DNA of 64,000 nt from CAWBFD01 sp963788115. GTDB lineage: Bacteria > Actinomycetota > Thermoleophilia > Solirubrobacterales > 70-9. The position numbers and the translations under genes were made by a program. Location: NCBI GenBank assembly GCA_963788115.1, contig CAWBFD010000004.1:1240001-1304000 (forward strand), read 5' to 3'. Below the pieces are notes generated by a model that was not told the DNA's origin, did no database searches, and was given only the letters and a program-made list of their open reading frames with translations. Shown piece after piece: positions 27,863 through 37,023 of the stretch. The first letter of the stretch is position 1; every line of letters starts with the position of its first letter.

Positions 27863-29025
27863 GCTTGGGGTGCCGGCCTCGGGATCGCTAGGGCCGCGGC
27901 GGCGCAGGCGATGGCAACGGCGCCCAGGGACGCCACCGGGATCGCGATCTCACCGGTGATGTCCCGAGCGGCCCCGATCAGTGGGGGAGCCAGCGCGGCC
28001 AGGCCATACCCGAGTCCCTGCATGCTCGAGCTCAGCACGGCGACTCCTCCTGAACTCGCCTCGAGATCCAGCGGTAGCACGAGCAGGAGAGCAAACGATG
28101 CACCGCTGCCGAACCCGAACGCGAACAGCCACAACCACCATGCCTCAGTGGGGATCACGCCGATGCCGAAACCGCCGATGGCCATCAGGCCGGCGGCTCC
28201 GGCGATCCACGCCCGGCGGTCGTGGCCCTCTGAGAGCCTTGGGACCGTGAGTGACGCCGCAATCGTCAGGATGCCGATCGAGGCCGTGGTGATGGCCGCG
28301 GCGGATTCGCTCCAGCCCGCGTCGATGTACACGGCCGCGATCCAGCTGACCATCCCGTAGAAGCACATCGCCTGCAGGCCGAAGCACGCCGCCAGGGTGG
28401 CGATGGTCCGGATCAGACGCGGATCGCCCCAGCGAATCGCCCATCGGCCTTCTCCGGACTGTCCGAGGGGATCCGTGCTTCGACCTGCGCGAGCCCAGAA
28501 CGGGATCGTGATCGCTGCTGGGAGCGCGGTCACCGCGAACGCCTCTCTCCAGCCCCCAAGACCCTCTGCGAGCGGGACGATCGTCAACGCTACGAGCGTG
28601 ATCCCAACGGAGAGCGACGCAACGTAAGCACCCGTGACCGTCCCGCTTCGGTGAGGAAAGTACTGCTTCACCAGAACGGGCATGGTCACGCCCAGGATGC
28701 CGATCCCGACCCCGATGGGAAGGGTCGCCGCCAATACGAGCTCGGCCGAAGGCGCGGCGGCTCTCAGGAGCGTCCCGACCATGATCAGGGCCAACGAGCC
28801 GGCCGCGACGAGGCCGCTTCCGAGTTTCTCGATGAGAAGGGGACCGGCGAATGCGAACAGGCACATGCAGATCAGCGGGATCGTCGTCAAGGCGCCGGCC
28901 ACCGTGCTGCTCATTCCGGTGGCGGCTCGGATCTGCTCGATCAGCGGGCCGACGGCGACGATCGCGATCCGCAGGTTGAACGCAGCGATGAGAAGCGGGA
29001 TCAGGTGCCGACGCTCAAGCCACAA
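27838..29025 (-). CDS. MFS transporter, CynX/NimT-like
   Basis: 395 residues with twelve hydrophobic helices. The N-terminus LIPLLIAAFNLRIAIVAVGPLIEQI and the SSTVAGALTTIPLICMCLFA segment are typical of the CynX/NimT branch (cyanate or 2-nitroimidazole export). LVKQYFPHRSGTVTGAYVASLSVG is the loop between helices 4 and 5. Substrate unknown. The gene stands alone between the permease operon and the flavoprotein. Confidence 0.85.
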   Translation of the reverse strand: MWLERRHLIPLLIAAFNLRIAIVAVGPLIEQIRAATGMSSTVAGALTTIPLICMCLFAFAGPLLIEKLGSGLVAAGSLALIMVGTLLRAAAPSAELVLAATLPIGVGIGILGVTMPVLVKQYFPHRSGTVTGAYVASLSVGITLVALTIVPLAEGLGGWREAFAVTALPAAITIPFWARAGRSTDPLGQSGEGRWAIRWGDPRLIRTIATLAACFGLQAMCFYGMVSWIAAVYIDAGWSESAAAITTASIGILTIAASLTVPRLSEGHDRRAWIAGAAGLMAIGGFGIGVIPTEAWWLWLFAFGFGSGASFALLLVLPLDLEASSGGVAVLSSSMQGLGYGLAALAPPLIGAARDITGEIAIPVASLGAVAIACAAAALAIPRPAPQAHAFESPA

Positions 29026-29062
29026 TCTGTCTCAACCTGCGCCTCGTCGGGGTGTGGCTGGC

Positions 29063-30205
29063 CTACGCGGCCGCTCGGAGTCGCGCGGGGTGTTCGCGGC
29101 CTCGCTGCACCCCTGCCCGCGCGTACTCCGGCGGCGCGATCCGCAGGTAGTGCCCGAAGGACCACTCCACGAAGCGATGGGTCGCCATCCCGCGCAGGGC
29201 CAGCGCCAGCAGCCGCGGCGGCACCCGCGGCACCATCCGCTGCACGCGGAGCATCGCGTCGAACTTCCCGCGGTGGGCGGCTGAGAATGCGCCGTAGTCG
29301 CGGAGGGCGTCCTCGGGCGAGGTGATGCCCTCGATCACCGCCCGCAGCTGGCGCCCGCAGGCGATCCCGAAGTAGAAGGCGGTGCGGATGCCCTCGGCGG
29401 TCAGCGGCAGGCAGTGGCCCGCCGAGTCGCCGACGAAGAAGACACCGTCGACCGCCGCCGGCCGCAGCCGGTGCGGGATCCAGTTGCCCTGAAAGCGCAC
29501 CGCGTCGCGCTCGAGGTCGGAGGCCAGCCGCACTGTCGGCTCCTTTACGTGGTGACGGGGGTCGAACGAGCCGACGCCCACCCGCACCTCGTCCTCGGCC
29601 GGGAAGCTCCACGAATAGCCCGCGGGGACGTATCCGCGGTCGATCCAGATCTCGAGCTCGTCAGACCCGCCCCAGGGGTGGACCTCGAGCCCTCGAGAGA
29701 GAGGCGCCTCGGGCGGCTGGTACCCGGCACCGCTGGGAGCCAGCACCCGGCGCCAGCCGAGCGCGTCGACGACCAGTGGCGCGCGCAGATCGCCACGGTC
29801 GGTCTCAACCGTGTCCCCCGTCCGCCCGGCCACCGTCGCCGTCTCGAACTCCGCCTCGCACTGCTCCCAAAGGAGCGCGCACAGCTCGGGGTAGTCGAAG
29901 GTCGAGAACGTCCACGGCAGATGCATCCGCACCGAGGCGTGCGGTGTGTGGACGACGAGATCGCCGAAGGTCTGGCGGATCGAGTCATCGAGCCCGAGCA
30001 CACGCAGCCACTCGGTCGGGGCCGCACAGGCAGAGGTCTGGCGCTCGCCGATCTCGTAGCGATCGAGCACCAGCACCCTCGCGCCCGAGCCGGCCAGCTC
30101 GCGGGTGACCGCGAGCCCGGCGAAGCTCGCGCCGCAGACAAGTACGTCCCACTCGCCACCCATGCGCGTGCGTGCGGCGCCCCTCTTCGTCGATCGCTTG
30201 GGCAT
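29063..30205 (-). CDS. FAD-dependent oxidoreductase, geranylgeranyl reductase family
   Basis: 380 residues. The N-terminal FAD loop is WDVLVCGASFAGLAVTRELA, followed by VLVLDRYEIGERQTSACA; the second FAD motif is VFFVGDSAGHCLPLTAEGIRTAFYFG. GYSWSFPAEDEVRVGVG matches the substrate region of the geranylgeranyl reductase family, which saturates isoprenoid chains of quinones, lipids or chlorophyll. ATG 30160 (MGGEWDV) is an alternative start. Divergent from rpsA. Confidence 0.82.
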   Translation of the reverse strand: MPKRSTKRGAARTRMGGEWDVLVCGASFAGLAVTRELAGSGARVLVLDRYEIGERQTSACAAPTEWLRVLGLDDSIRQTFGDLVVHTPHASVRMHLPWTFSTFDYPELCALLWEQCEAEFETATVAGRTGDTVETDRGDLRAPLVVDALGWRRVLAPSGAGYQPPEAPLSRGLEVHPWGGSDELEIWIDRGYVPAGYSWSFPAEDEVRVGVGSFDPRHHVKEPTVRLASDLERDAVRFQGNWIPHRLRPAAVDGVFFVGDSAGHCLPLTAEGIRTAFYFGIACGRQLRAVIEGITSPEDALRDYGAFSAAHRGKFDAMLRVQRMVPRVPPRLLALALRGMATHRFVEWSFGHYLRIAPPEYARAGVQRGREHPARLRAAA

Positions 30206-30299
30206 CGCGGCGAGGGTACTGGAACGTCGTGCGGAGACAGGCGGGCCGCGTCGAGCGCCGCGCCCACGCCCGGCGACCGACCGTCTCCCGACCCGTCTC

Positions 30300-30305
30300 T
30301 ATAGT
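30300..30305 (+). promoter_or_regulatory. Probable -10 box of rpsA
   Basis: TATAGT lies 8 bases before the TTG start of rpsA, the best -10 match in the window. The TTG start and lack of a Shine-Dalgarno sequence again suggest a leaderless or nearly leaderless message. Confidence 0.5.
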
Positions 30306-30313
30306 TAGCGGAC

Positions 30314-31672
30314 TTGTCTGCGGCCGATACAACCACGGAGGCTGCGCAGGCGGCTTCCCAGGCGGCGCCACCTGCGCCGCCGCCGACTCCCGCTCCCGCC
30401 CCCAACGGTGCCTCGGATGACCTGCTGATCGAGCAGGACGGGCGCCTGGTCCCGAATTACGACGCAACCATCAAGCCGTTCGAGGACGGCGACGTCGTCA
30501 ACGGGGTCGTCGTCCGCATCGACAAGGACGAGGTGCTGGTCGACATCGGCTACAAGTCCGAGGGCGTCATCCCCGCGAACGAGCTGTCGATCCGGCGCTC
30601 GGTCGACCCCTCCGACGAGGTCTCTCTGGGCGAGGAGGTCGACGCCCTGGTCCTGACCAAGGAGGACCAGGAGGGGCGGCTCCTGCTGTCGAAGAAGCGG
30701 GCCCGGTTCGAGAAGGCATGGCGCAAGATCGAGGCGGCGGCCGAGACCGGGGAGCCGGTGGATGGCGTCGTGATCGAGGTCGTCAAGGGCGGATTGATCC
30801 TCGATCTCGGGGTGCGGGGCTTCCTCCCGGCATCGCTCGTCGACATCCGCCGCGTCCACAACCTCGACGAGTTCAAGGGACAGACGCTCGAGTGCAAGGT
30901 GATCGAGCTCAACCGCAGCCGCAACAACGTCGTGCTCTCGCGCCGGGCCGTGCTCGAGGAGGAGCGCAAGGAGGTGCGCGAGCAGATCCTCGGGCGGCTC
31001 CAGCCGGGAATGATCGTCGAGGGCAAGATCTCCAACATCGTCGACTTCGGCGCCTTCGTCGACCTCGAGGGCATCGACGGCCTCATCCACATCTCCGAGC
31101 TCTCCTGGAGCCACGTCAACCATCCCTCCGAGGTGCTCGATATCGGCGAGACGGTGCGGGTCAAGGTGCTCGACATCGACCGCGAGCGCCAGCGGATCTC
31201 GCTCGGGCTGAAGCAGACCCAGGAGGACCCGTGGCAGCGCGTCCTGAACGAGTACCGGCAGGGTGATGTGCTCGAGGGCAAGGTGACCAAGGTGGTCACC
31301 TTCGGCGCGTTCGTCGAGATCGTCCCCGGGGTCGAGGGGCTGGTCCACATCTCCGAGCTCGCCGAGCACCACGTCGAGAACCCGAGCGAGGTCGTCCAGC
31401 CGGGACAGGAGACCTGGGTGCGGATCCTCGAGATCGACGAGGAGCGCCGGCGGATCTCACTTTCGATCAAGCGCGCGGAGGGCCAGAACCTGCCGCTGCG
31501 CGACCTGATGCCCCCAGAGCTGACGGAGGAAGCGCACCCCGCCACCAGCGAGGTGCCCGAGTTGGATCTCTCGCAGGAGGTGTTCCCCGAGCCTGCGCCG
31601 CCGGAGGAGGCAACCCCGGGCACGGACGAGCCCTCTGCGGACGAAGGGAATTCCGAGCCCGAGGGCTCCTGA
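30314..31672 (+). CDS. rpsA: 30S ribosomal protein S1
   Basis: 452 residues with four S1 RNA-binding domains (starting about 58, 145, 232 and 317), for example GMIVEGKISNIVDFGAFVDL and VLEGKVTKVVTFGAFVEI. A Pro/Ala-rich N-terminal tail (about 15-32) and an acidic C-terminal tail (from about 400) flank them. Four domains is the usual actinobacterial form, shorter than the six of E. coli. coaE follows 10 bases downstream, a common pairing. Confidence 0.95.
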   Translation: MSAADTTTEAAQAASQAAPPAPPPTPAPAPNGASDDLLIEQDGRLVPNYDATIKPFEDGDVVNGVVVRIDKDEVLVDIGYKSEGVIPANELSIRRSVDPSDEVSLGEEVDALVLTKEDQEGRLLLSKKRARFEKAWRKIEAAAETGEPVDGVVIEVVKGGLILDLGVRGFLPASLVDIRRVHNLDEFKGQTLECKVIELNRSRNNVVLSRRAVLEEERKEVREQILGRLQPGMIVEGKISNIVDFGAFVDLEGIDGLIHISELSWSHVNHPSEVLDIGETVRVKVLDIDRERQRISLGLKQTQEDPWQRVLNEYRQGDVLEGKVTKVVTFGAFVEIVPGVEGLVHISELAEHHVENPSEVVQPGQETWVRILEIDEERRRISLSIKRAEGQNLPLRDLMPPELTEEAHPATSEVPELDLSQEVFPEPAPPEEATPGTDEPSADEGNSEPEGS

Positions 31673-31682
31673 GGAGCGGGCG

Positions 31683-32315
31683 GTGCCGGCGCCGCCCGAC
31701 CGCACCGTGCCGGCTGGGGGGCCGGCGTTCATCGGCCTCACCGGGGCCGTCGCCGCGGGCAAGTCCGAGGCGCTCGCGGCCCTCGCGAGGCTCGGCGCCG
31801 CGACCCTCTCCAGCGATGCGATCGTCCACGAGCTGCTCGGGTCCGAGCGCGTCCGCGACCGGCTGGTCGACCGCTGGGGCCCCGACATCGCCCCCTCGGG
31901 GGTGGTGGACAGAAGCAAGGTCGGCGCCCTGGTCTTCGAGCGGCCCGAGGAGCTCGGCTGGCTCGAGGCGGAGCTCCATCCGCTGGTCGGCGAGGAGGTC
32001 GCCTCGTGGCGCACCTCGCTTCCCGAGGACGTCGCGGTGGCGGTGGTCGAGGTGCCGCTGCTGTTCGAGGCGGGGATGGAGCCGGCCTTCGACGCGACGG
32101 TCGCTATCGTCGCGGACGACGCGGCCCGCATGCAGCGTGCCGGGGCGCGCGGGACCGACGCGCTCTCCGATCGGGAGGCGCGCCAGCTATCGCAGGAGGA
32201 GAAGGCATCGCAGGCGACCTACGTGGTCTCGAACGACGGCACGATCGAGGAGCTCGAGGCCGCGCTCGAGGCGCTATGGCCGAGGTTGAGGGAGGCCGCT
32301 GGGAGCGGCGCGTGA
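31683..32315 (+). CDS. coaE: Dephospho-CoA kinase
   Basis: Last step of coenzyme A synthesis. 210 residues, GTG start. P-loop GLTGAVAAGKSEALAALA, then LSSDAIVHELL, the LHPLVGEEV segment and VVEVPLLFEAGME. The C-terminus is a normal helical end. Overlaps the lytic transglycosylase gene by 4 bases. Confidence 0.93.
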   Translation: MPAPPDRTVPAGGPAFIGLTGAVAAGKSEALAALARLGAATLSSDAIVHELLGSERVRDRLVDRWGPDIAPSGVVDRSKVGALVFERPEELGWLEAELHPLVGEEVASWRTSLPEDVAVAVVEVPLLFEAGMEPAFDATVAIVADDAARMQRAGARGTDALSDREARQLSQEEKASQATYVVSNDGTIEELEAALEALWPRLREAAGSGA

Positions 32316-32875
32316 GGCTGTCGCCTCTCCGGCTGCTCGCGATCGCTGCGATCGGCGCCGGGGTCGCGTTCGCTATCACCCGGATCGACCTCGAGGAGGC
32401 GCTTCGAGAGGTGACCCTGCCGCTGCGCCATGACGACATCATCCGCCAGCAGGCGGCCGACAAGAACCTGGACCCCGCCCTGATCGCCGCGGTGATCTAC
32501 GAGGAGTCGCGCTTTCGCGAGCAGACCTCGTCCGCGGGGGCCAGGGGGCTGATGCAGGTGACGCCCGAGACCGCGAGCCGCATCGCCCAGCTCAGCGGGG
32601 GCACCGAGTTCGTCCCGGACGACCTCTCCAATCCGGACATCAACATCCGGTACGGCAGCTTCTGGCTCAGCCACCTGCTCGACCGTTACGAGGGCAACGT
32701 GATCGCCGCGCTTGCCGCCTACAACGCGGGCGAGGGCCACGCGGACCGGTGGGGAGGGTCGTCGCTCCGGGTCGAGCGGATCGGCTTTCCCGAGACCCGC
32801 GCGTACGTCGAGAACGTGCTCGAGAGCCGTGACGAGTACCGCGAGAACTACGCCGGGGACCTCGGGATCGATTAG
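32312..32875 (+). CDS. Lytic transglycosylase, SLT domain
   Basis: About 187 residues. The signal or anchor segment LLAIAAIGAGVAFAI lies near the N-terminus. The SLT fold shows the catalytic Glu in VIYEESRFREQ, SSAGARGLMQVTPETA and AALAAYNAGEG. It cleaves peptidoglycan glycan strands outside the membrane. GTG 32312 overlaps the coaE stop as GTGA and places the hydrophobic segment at the start; ATG 32276 is an in-frame alternative. Confidence 0.9.
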   Translation: MRLSPLRLLAIAAIGAGVAFAITRIDLEEALREVTLPLRHDDIIRQQAADKNLDPALIAAVIYEESRFREQTSSAGARGLMQVTPETASRIAQLSGGTEFVPDDLSNPDINIRYGSFWLSHLLDRYEGNVIAALAAYNAGEGHADRWGGSSLRVERIGFPETRAYVENVLESRDEYRENYAGDLGID

Positions 32876-32879
32876 CCGT

Positions 32880-33284
32880 CTATCGGGACGCCAGAGCGAG
32901 CCGGATCTGCGCGACCGCCAGGAGCGCGAGCACGATCGCGGTGACGATCAGGATCACCGTTCCCAACGTGTCGATCCCGAGGTCCTCGTCGTCGCGGAAG
33001 ATGAGCCACGCGGCGATCACCAGCGCGCCGGCTCCCTGCGCGATCGCTCCCGCTCCGGCGGCGACGCCGGCGAGCTCCGGGCGCGTGGCCGACGTCCACA
33101 GCAGGTATGCCAGCCCGAGCAGCGCTGCGCCGCCGACCTGGGCCGTCAGTGCGGGGATCGGCTGCGGCAGGTCGAGGGCCTCGTAGAGGCCGTCCCAGCT
33201 CGCCACGAGGAGCAGCACGCCGATCAGCAGAGCCACTGCGGACGCCAGCCGCAGGATCGAGGAACCCGTTCGAGGGTCGCTCAT
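32880..33284 (-). CDS. Membrane protein of unknown function, four helices
   Basis: 134 residues from ATG 33284. Four hydrophobic segments: LASAVALLIGVLLLVASW, VGGAALLGLAYLLW, GAIAQGAGALVIAAWLIF and GTVILIVTAIVLALLAVA. Family not recognised. It is convergent with the transglycosylase (4-base gap). Codon use and helix pattern look genuine. Confidence 0.7.
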   Translation of the reverse strand: MSDPRTGSSILRLASAVALLIGVLLLVASWDGLYEALDLPQPIPALTAQVGGAALLGLAYLLWTSATRPELAGVAAGAGAIAQGAGALVIAAWLIFRDDEDLGIDTLGTVILIVTAIVLALLAVAQIRLALASR

Positions 33285-33301
33285 CGCGCCGCCACCATAC
33301 C

Positions 33302-34117
33302 TCAGGCCGAGCGCCCTCGAAGCGCCTGGAAAACGGGGCGAATGACGAGGATCAGCATGGTCTGCAGCACCGCGATCAGCGGGATCGTGGCGCGCATCCA
33401 GCGGGGCACGGCTGGGTCGGTGGACAGCCTCGCCCGGACCTGCTTCGCGGCGGCGAGCAGGTCCGACGCTCCTCGGGATCGCCGCCACAGCGACTCGGGG
33501 TGCGCGTGGTAGATCCTGCCCGGGCGGGGATCGATGACCACCCGGCCACGGCAGGCCTGCGACACCGCGAGCACCCAGTCCTCGCCGGCGCTGCGGTCGG
33601 GATACCCGCCCGCCGCCCGGACCCACGAGGTCCGCATGATCGCGTTGCCGTGGATCGGGTAGAGCGACCACACGGCCGTGGCCCACGCGAACGGCCACCG
33701 CGCCCGCGCCAGGGTCGAGGCGAAACGGTGCGGCATCCGATGCCGGACGCCGGTTTCCCCTTCGAGCAGGGACATCGAATAGACGGCGATCCCGTGATCC
33801 GAATCGATCCCCTGCCGCAGCGAGGTGAGCGCACCCTCCATCAGCTCGTCGTCGGCATCGAGCAGCACGACGCAGTCGGTCGTGACGCGCGCGAGGCCGA
33901 GATTCCGCGCCTCGCCGGCGCTCAACCTGCGCGGCGCGCGTACGAGGACGGTTCCCGTGACCTCCGGAACCTCCGCATCGGACGCGTTGTCGACCACGAC
34001 GATCGGAACCTCCTCGTCCTGGCCGCGCACACTCGCGATCGCACGGTCGAGCGAATCCACGTAGCGCGTGCCCCACACGGGGATCACCACCGTCACTGCG
34101 GGTCCCGGGAAGCTCAA
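33302..34117 (-). CDS. Glycosyltransferase family 2
   Basis: 271 residues. GT-A fold start VTVVIPVWGTRYVDSLDRAIASV, the metal-binding DxD region in CVVLLDADDELMEGAL, and GYPDRSAGEDWVLA around the acceptor-side acidic residues. The C-terminus has a hydrophobic helix (MRATIPLIAVLQTMLILVI), so it is probably membrane associated. It precedes the polysaccharide locus and faces away from it. Confidence 0.87.
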   Translation of the reverse strand: MSFPGPAVTVVIPVWGTRYVDSLDRAIASVRGQDEEVPIVVVDNASDAEVPEVTGTVLVRAPRRLSAGEARNLGLARVTTDCVVLLDADDELMEGALTSLRQGIDSDHGIAVYSMSLLEGETGVRHRMPHRFASTLARARWPFAWATAVWSLYPIHGNAIMRTSWVRAAGGYPDRSAGEDWVLAVSQACRGRVVIDPRPGRIYHAHPESLWRRSRGASDLLAAAKQVRARLSTDPAVPRWMRATIPLIAVLQTMLILVIRPVFQALRGRSA

Positions 34118-34245
34118 CGGCCGGCCCCTTTTTACCGCACGCCCTCGTCGCCGAGAGCAGCGGGCGTTGCGACCGCCGGTCCGTGCGCTTGACTACAGCC
34201 AGCCTCATGTAGGCTTTCGCCCTGAAAAGGGGGTGCTGTCGGGTG

Positions 34246-34276
34246 TTGTCGAGAGCGACCGGTGCGATAGGGGACG
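34246..34276 (+). promoter_or_regulatory. Candidate promoter of the phosphosugar transferase gene
   Basis: TTGTCG, then 14 bases, then GATAGGGGACG. The same arrangement with the same spacing (TTGGCA, 14 bases, GATAGGGGACG) lies before the PqqD gene at 55489-55519. Read as -35 TTGTCG, 16 bases, -10 TAGGGG. Confidence 0.4.
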
Positions 34277-34312
34277 CAGCAGTCAGCCGGGGGGTGGCCT
34301 TGGCGTGCGTCC

Positions 34313-35392
34313 GTGAGTCAGCCGAGGTCGATGGAGGCTAGCTTCCCCCTCGCCTTCGCCCTGGCGCTCGCCGGCACGGCGCTGGCGACGCCCGCAGCGA
34401 TCGCGATCGCGCGTCGCACGGCCTTCTACGACCGCCCGGTCGGATACAAGCGGCACGGGACACCGACTCCTTACCTGGGTGGTGCGGCGGTGGTACTCGG
34501 CCTCCTGGCCGGGGTCTGTGCGCTTGGGACCGGGGTGGCGGATCTGTGGGCCGTCCTCGTGGCCGCCGTCGCATTGCTTGCCGTCGGCACCGTCGACGAT
34601 CGAGTCGGGCTCAGCATCAGCCCGCGACTCGCGGTCGAGCTCGGTGCTGCGGCGCTGCTCTTCTATGAGGGCTTCGGCTGGACCGCGTTCGGCAACGAGG
34701 CCGCCGACCTGCTGCTCACGGCCGTCTTCGTGGTCGCGGTCGTGAATGCCTACAACCTCATGGACAACCTGGACGGGGCCGCGCCGACGGTCGCCCTCGT
34801 CTCCGCCGCGGCGATCGCGATCTACGCGACGGCCCACTCCGATCCCCTGGTCGGGGCGCTCGGTATGGCACTCGCGGGCGCCTGTGCCGGCTTCCTGCCC
34901 TACAACCTCGCCAGACCGGGCGCGCGAATCTTCCTCGGCGACGGCGGCAGCATGGCCATCGGCGTCACCCTCGCGGCGCTGCTCATGTCGCTCCCGGCGG
35001 TGGGGGGGTTCGGCTGGGAGCTGATTCCGGTGATGGTGGTCATGGTCGGTCTGCCCGCGTTCGACACCGCCCTGGTGACAGTGTCCCGGCTGCGCCGGCG
35101 CGTCACCGTGCTCAGCGGGGCATGCGACCACCTGACGCACCGCCTCTTCGACCGGCTCGGGTCGTGCCGGCGGGTGGCGGTGGCGCTGGCCGGCGGGCAA
35201 GCCGTGCTCTCCGGCTTCGCGATCGCGCTCGTCTCCCTCCCCCCAGGCGCCGCCGCGGTGGGGGCCGCCGGGCTCATCGTCGCGGCGATGGCGCTGATCG
35301 CCGCCTTGGAGGTCTCTCGCTGGGGAGCGTGGCTGCCCGCCGCGCAGCCCAGGATGCGGCCGTCGGCCGCCCGGGACGAGTCGCCGGCGTAG
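34313..35392 (+). CDS. Undecaprenyl-phosphate sugar-1-phosphate transferase (WecA/MraY family)
   Basis: 359 residues with about ten membrane helices. Starts glycan assembly by moving a sugar-1-phosphate to the lipid carrier. GYKRHGTPTPYLGGAAV, GTVDDRVGLS, NAYNLMDNLDG with the magnesium-binding Asp pair, FLGDGGSMAIG and the late TVLSGACDHLTHRL are present. GTG 34313 or ATG 34331 is the start. First gene of the surface-polysaccharide region; sugar likely GlcNAc, by family. Confidence 0.9.
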   Translation: MSQPRSMEASFPLAFALALAGTALATPAAIAIARRTAFYDRPVGYKRHGTPTPYLGGAAVVLGLLAGVCALGTGVADLWAVLVAAVALLAVGTVDDRVGLSISPRLAVELGAAALLFYEGFGWTAFGNEAADLLLTAVFVVAVVNAYNLMDNLDGAAPTVALVSAAAIAIYATAHSDPLVGALGMALAGACAGFLPYNLARPGARIFLGDGGSMAIGVTLAALLMSLPAVGGFGWELIPVMVVMVGLPAFDTALVTVSRLRRRVTVLSGACDHLTHRLFDRLGSCRRVAVALAGGQAVLSGFAIALVSLPPGAAAVGAAGLIVAAMALIAALEVSRWGAWLPAAQPRMRPSAARDESPA

Positions 35393-36979
35393 TCAGGAAC
35401 CGGAGCCGGCGGGCCTCTTCGCGCCCTTGCCTCGGCCGTTCCCGGGCTCCATGCGTTCCGCGCTGGCGGCAGGGCCGACACCGTCGAGGGACGCCTTGGA
35501 CGTCTCACCGCCCTCGTCCTCGTCGTAGTAATCCGCGCCGTAGCCGTAGAGGCCGGCTCCGGATGATCCGGTGGCAACCACGCCCAGCACGTTGCCCTGC
35601 GCGGTGTCGATTACCTGGCGCACCCGCCGAAGCGCGTCGCGCGTCGTGGCGCCGACCTTGGCGACGATCACGGTTCCGGACACGCTCTCCAGCAACGGCA
35701 CCGCATCGCTCACGTTGAGAAGCGGGGGGGTGTCCAGGATCACGATGTCGGCTCGCTCCGAGAGGCCCACCAGCAGCGAGTTCATGCTCTTCGAGCTCAG
35801 CAGCCGTGCCGGATTCGGGGGCCGCGTCCCGGCGGCCAGCACTCGGAGCCGCCCGTCTCCCACATCCACGTCCACCAGCGCTTCCCGTAGCTCGGTCTGC
35901 TTCGTGAGCACCTCGGTCAATCCGGCCGGAGGCTCGATCCCCAGCCACACCGCCACCTGCGGGTGCCTCAGGTCACCGTCGATCAGGACCACGGTCTGCC
36001 CGTCTTTGGCGAGCGCGGTAGCCAGATGGACGGCGACCGTCGTCTTGCCGTCGCCCTTGGTCGGGCTGGAGATCATCACCGTGGCGAGCGGGCGGTCGAT
36101 GTTGAAGTACACGAGGCTCGCCGCGAGCGTGCGGAACGCCTCCCGAACCGGCCCGGCTGCGGGCCGCCGCCCCGGGAACGCGGCCCGGGGGATCACGGAG
36201 AGAAGCGGTGTCCCGAGCAGGGGCTCGAGCTCGTTCGGGTCCCGCACCCTGCGGTCGAGACGCTCCCTCAGCACCACGGCTCCGAGGGCGAGCAGAAGCG
36301 AGACCACCGCCGCCAGCGCCGTGTTTCGCCTCGGGGCGGGCGAAATCGGAGTGTCCGGCGGGGTCGCCGCCGCCACCGTCTCGGTGCTCGACTCCTCCGC
36401 GGTGCGGGCGGCACGAAGGAGCTGAAGCTGGCGGGCGAGCTCGAACTGTGTCGCCTCATCGTTGGCCTCGGCGGACTGCGCCTCGAGCTCCTCCGCCGCT
36501 TGGTCGATGTCCCTGAGCTTCTGCCTGGTGCGCACCCTGTCCACGGCGGTGGCGTAGGCGTTGGCGACCGCGGCCGCGCGCTCAGCGGTGTCCGCCTGCG
36601 CGGTCAGCAGGAGCAGGTCGGTCTCGCTGCCGGCCGAGGTCGTGACCGGCTCCGCCCGGACGCTCCCGGCGACCGAGCCGCCGCGTGATCCCGACCTCTC
36701 CAGCTCCCTGGCGGCAGCGTTCGCGACCCTTTCCGTGTCGACCAGCAGCGACTCCGAACCGATCGAGGTGATTGCCCCGCTGGCGACTCCCGGCACCTCG
36801 AGCGCCGTGGTCTGTGTCCTGATCAGCGCGCTCGCCTGGTACGTCTTCGTCACCTGCGTCGAGATCAGATAGACCGCGACCGGGATCGAGACGAAGATCG
36901 CCAGGAACAGCCACTTACTCCTCCAGAGGGCCTGGATCAGCGATCGTGGATCGAGCTGCGGCCCCGGGGCCCCTTCCAT
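35393..36979 (-). CDS. Wzz/BY-kinase: chain-length determinant fused to tyrosine autokinase
   Basis: About 528 residues. The N-terminal Wzz part has two membrane helices (LFLAIFVSIPVAVYLIST and AALAAVVSLLLALGAVVL) around a coiled extracellular segment (TRQKLRDIDQAAEELEAQSAEAN). The kinase part has Walker A SSPTKGDGKTTVAVHLA, A' VVLIDGDLRHP and Walker B DIVILDTPPLL. The tail has Tyr at GLYGYGADYYDED, expected autophosphorylation sites. Controls export and length of the polysaccharide. ATG 36979 follows the glycosyltransferase stop by 44 bases. Confidence 0.9.
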   Translation of the reverse strand: MEGAPGPQLDPRSLIQALWRSKWLFLAIFVSIPVAVYLISTQVTKTYQASALIRTQTTALEVPGVASGAITSIGSESLLVDTERVANAAARELERSGSRGGSVAGSVRAEPVTTSAGSETDLLLLTAQADTAERAAAVANAYATAVDRVRTRQKLRDIDQAAEELEAQSAEANDEATQFELARQLQLLRAARTAEESSTETVAAATPPDTPISPAPRRNTALAAVVSLLLALGAVVLRERLDRRVRDPNELEPLLGTPLLSVIPRAAFPGRRPAAGPVREAFRTLAASLVYFNIDRPLATVMISSPTKGDGKTTVAVHLATALAKDGQTVVLIDGDLRHPQVAVWLGIEPPAGLTEVLTKQTELREALVDVDVGDGRLRVLAAGTRPPNPARLLSSKSMNSLLVGLSERADIVILDTPPLLNVSDAVPLLESVSGTVIVAKVGATTRDALRRVRQVIDTAQGNVLGVVATGSSGAGLYGYGADYYDEDEGGETSKASLDGVGPAASAERMEPGNGRGKGAKRPAGSGS

Positions 36980-37023
36980 CAGAGGCCCGATTATAGGTGG
37001 CGGCCGGCGGCCCCTTGGCCTGG

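Noticed and set aside
32006..32311. Longer N-terminus for the lytic transglycosylase
   Set aside because: That frame lies wholly within coaE; the GTG at 32312 gives a signal-like N-terminus and a coupled overlap.
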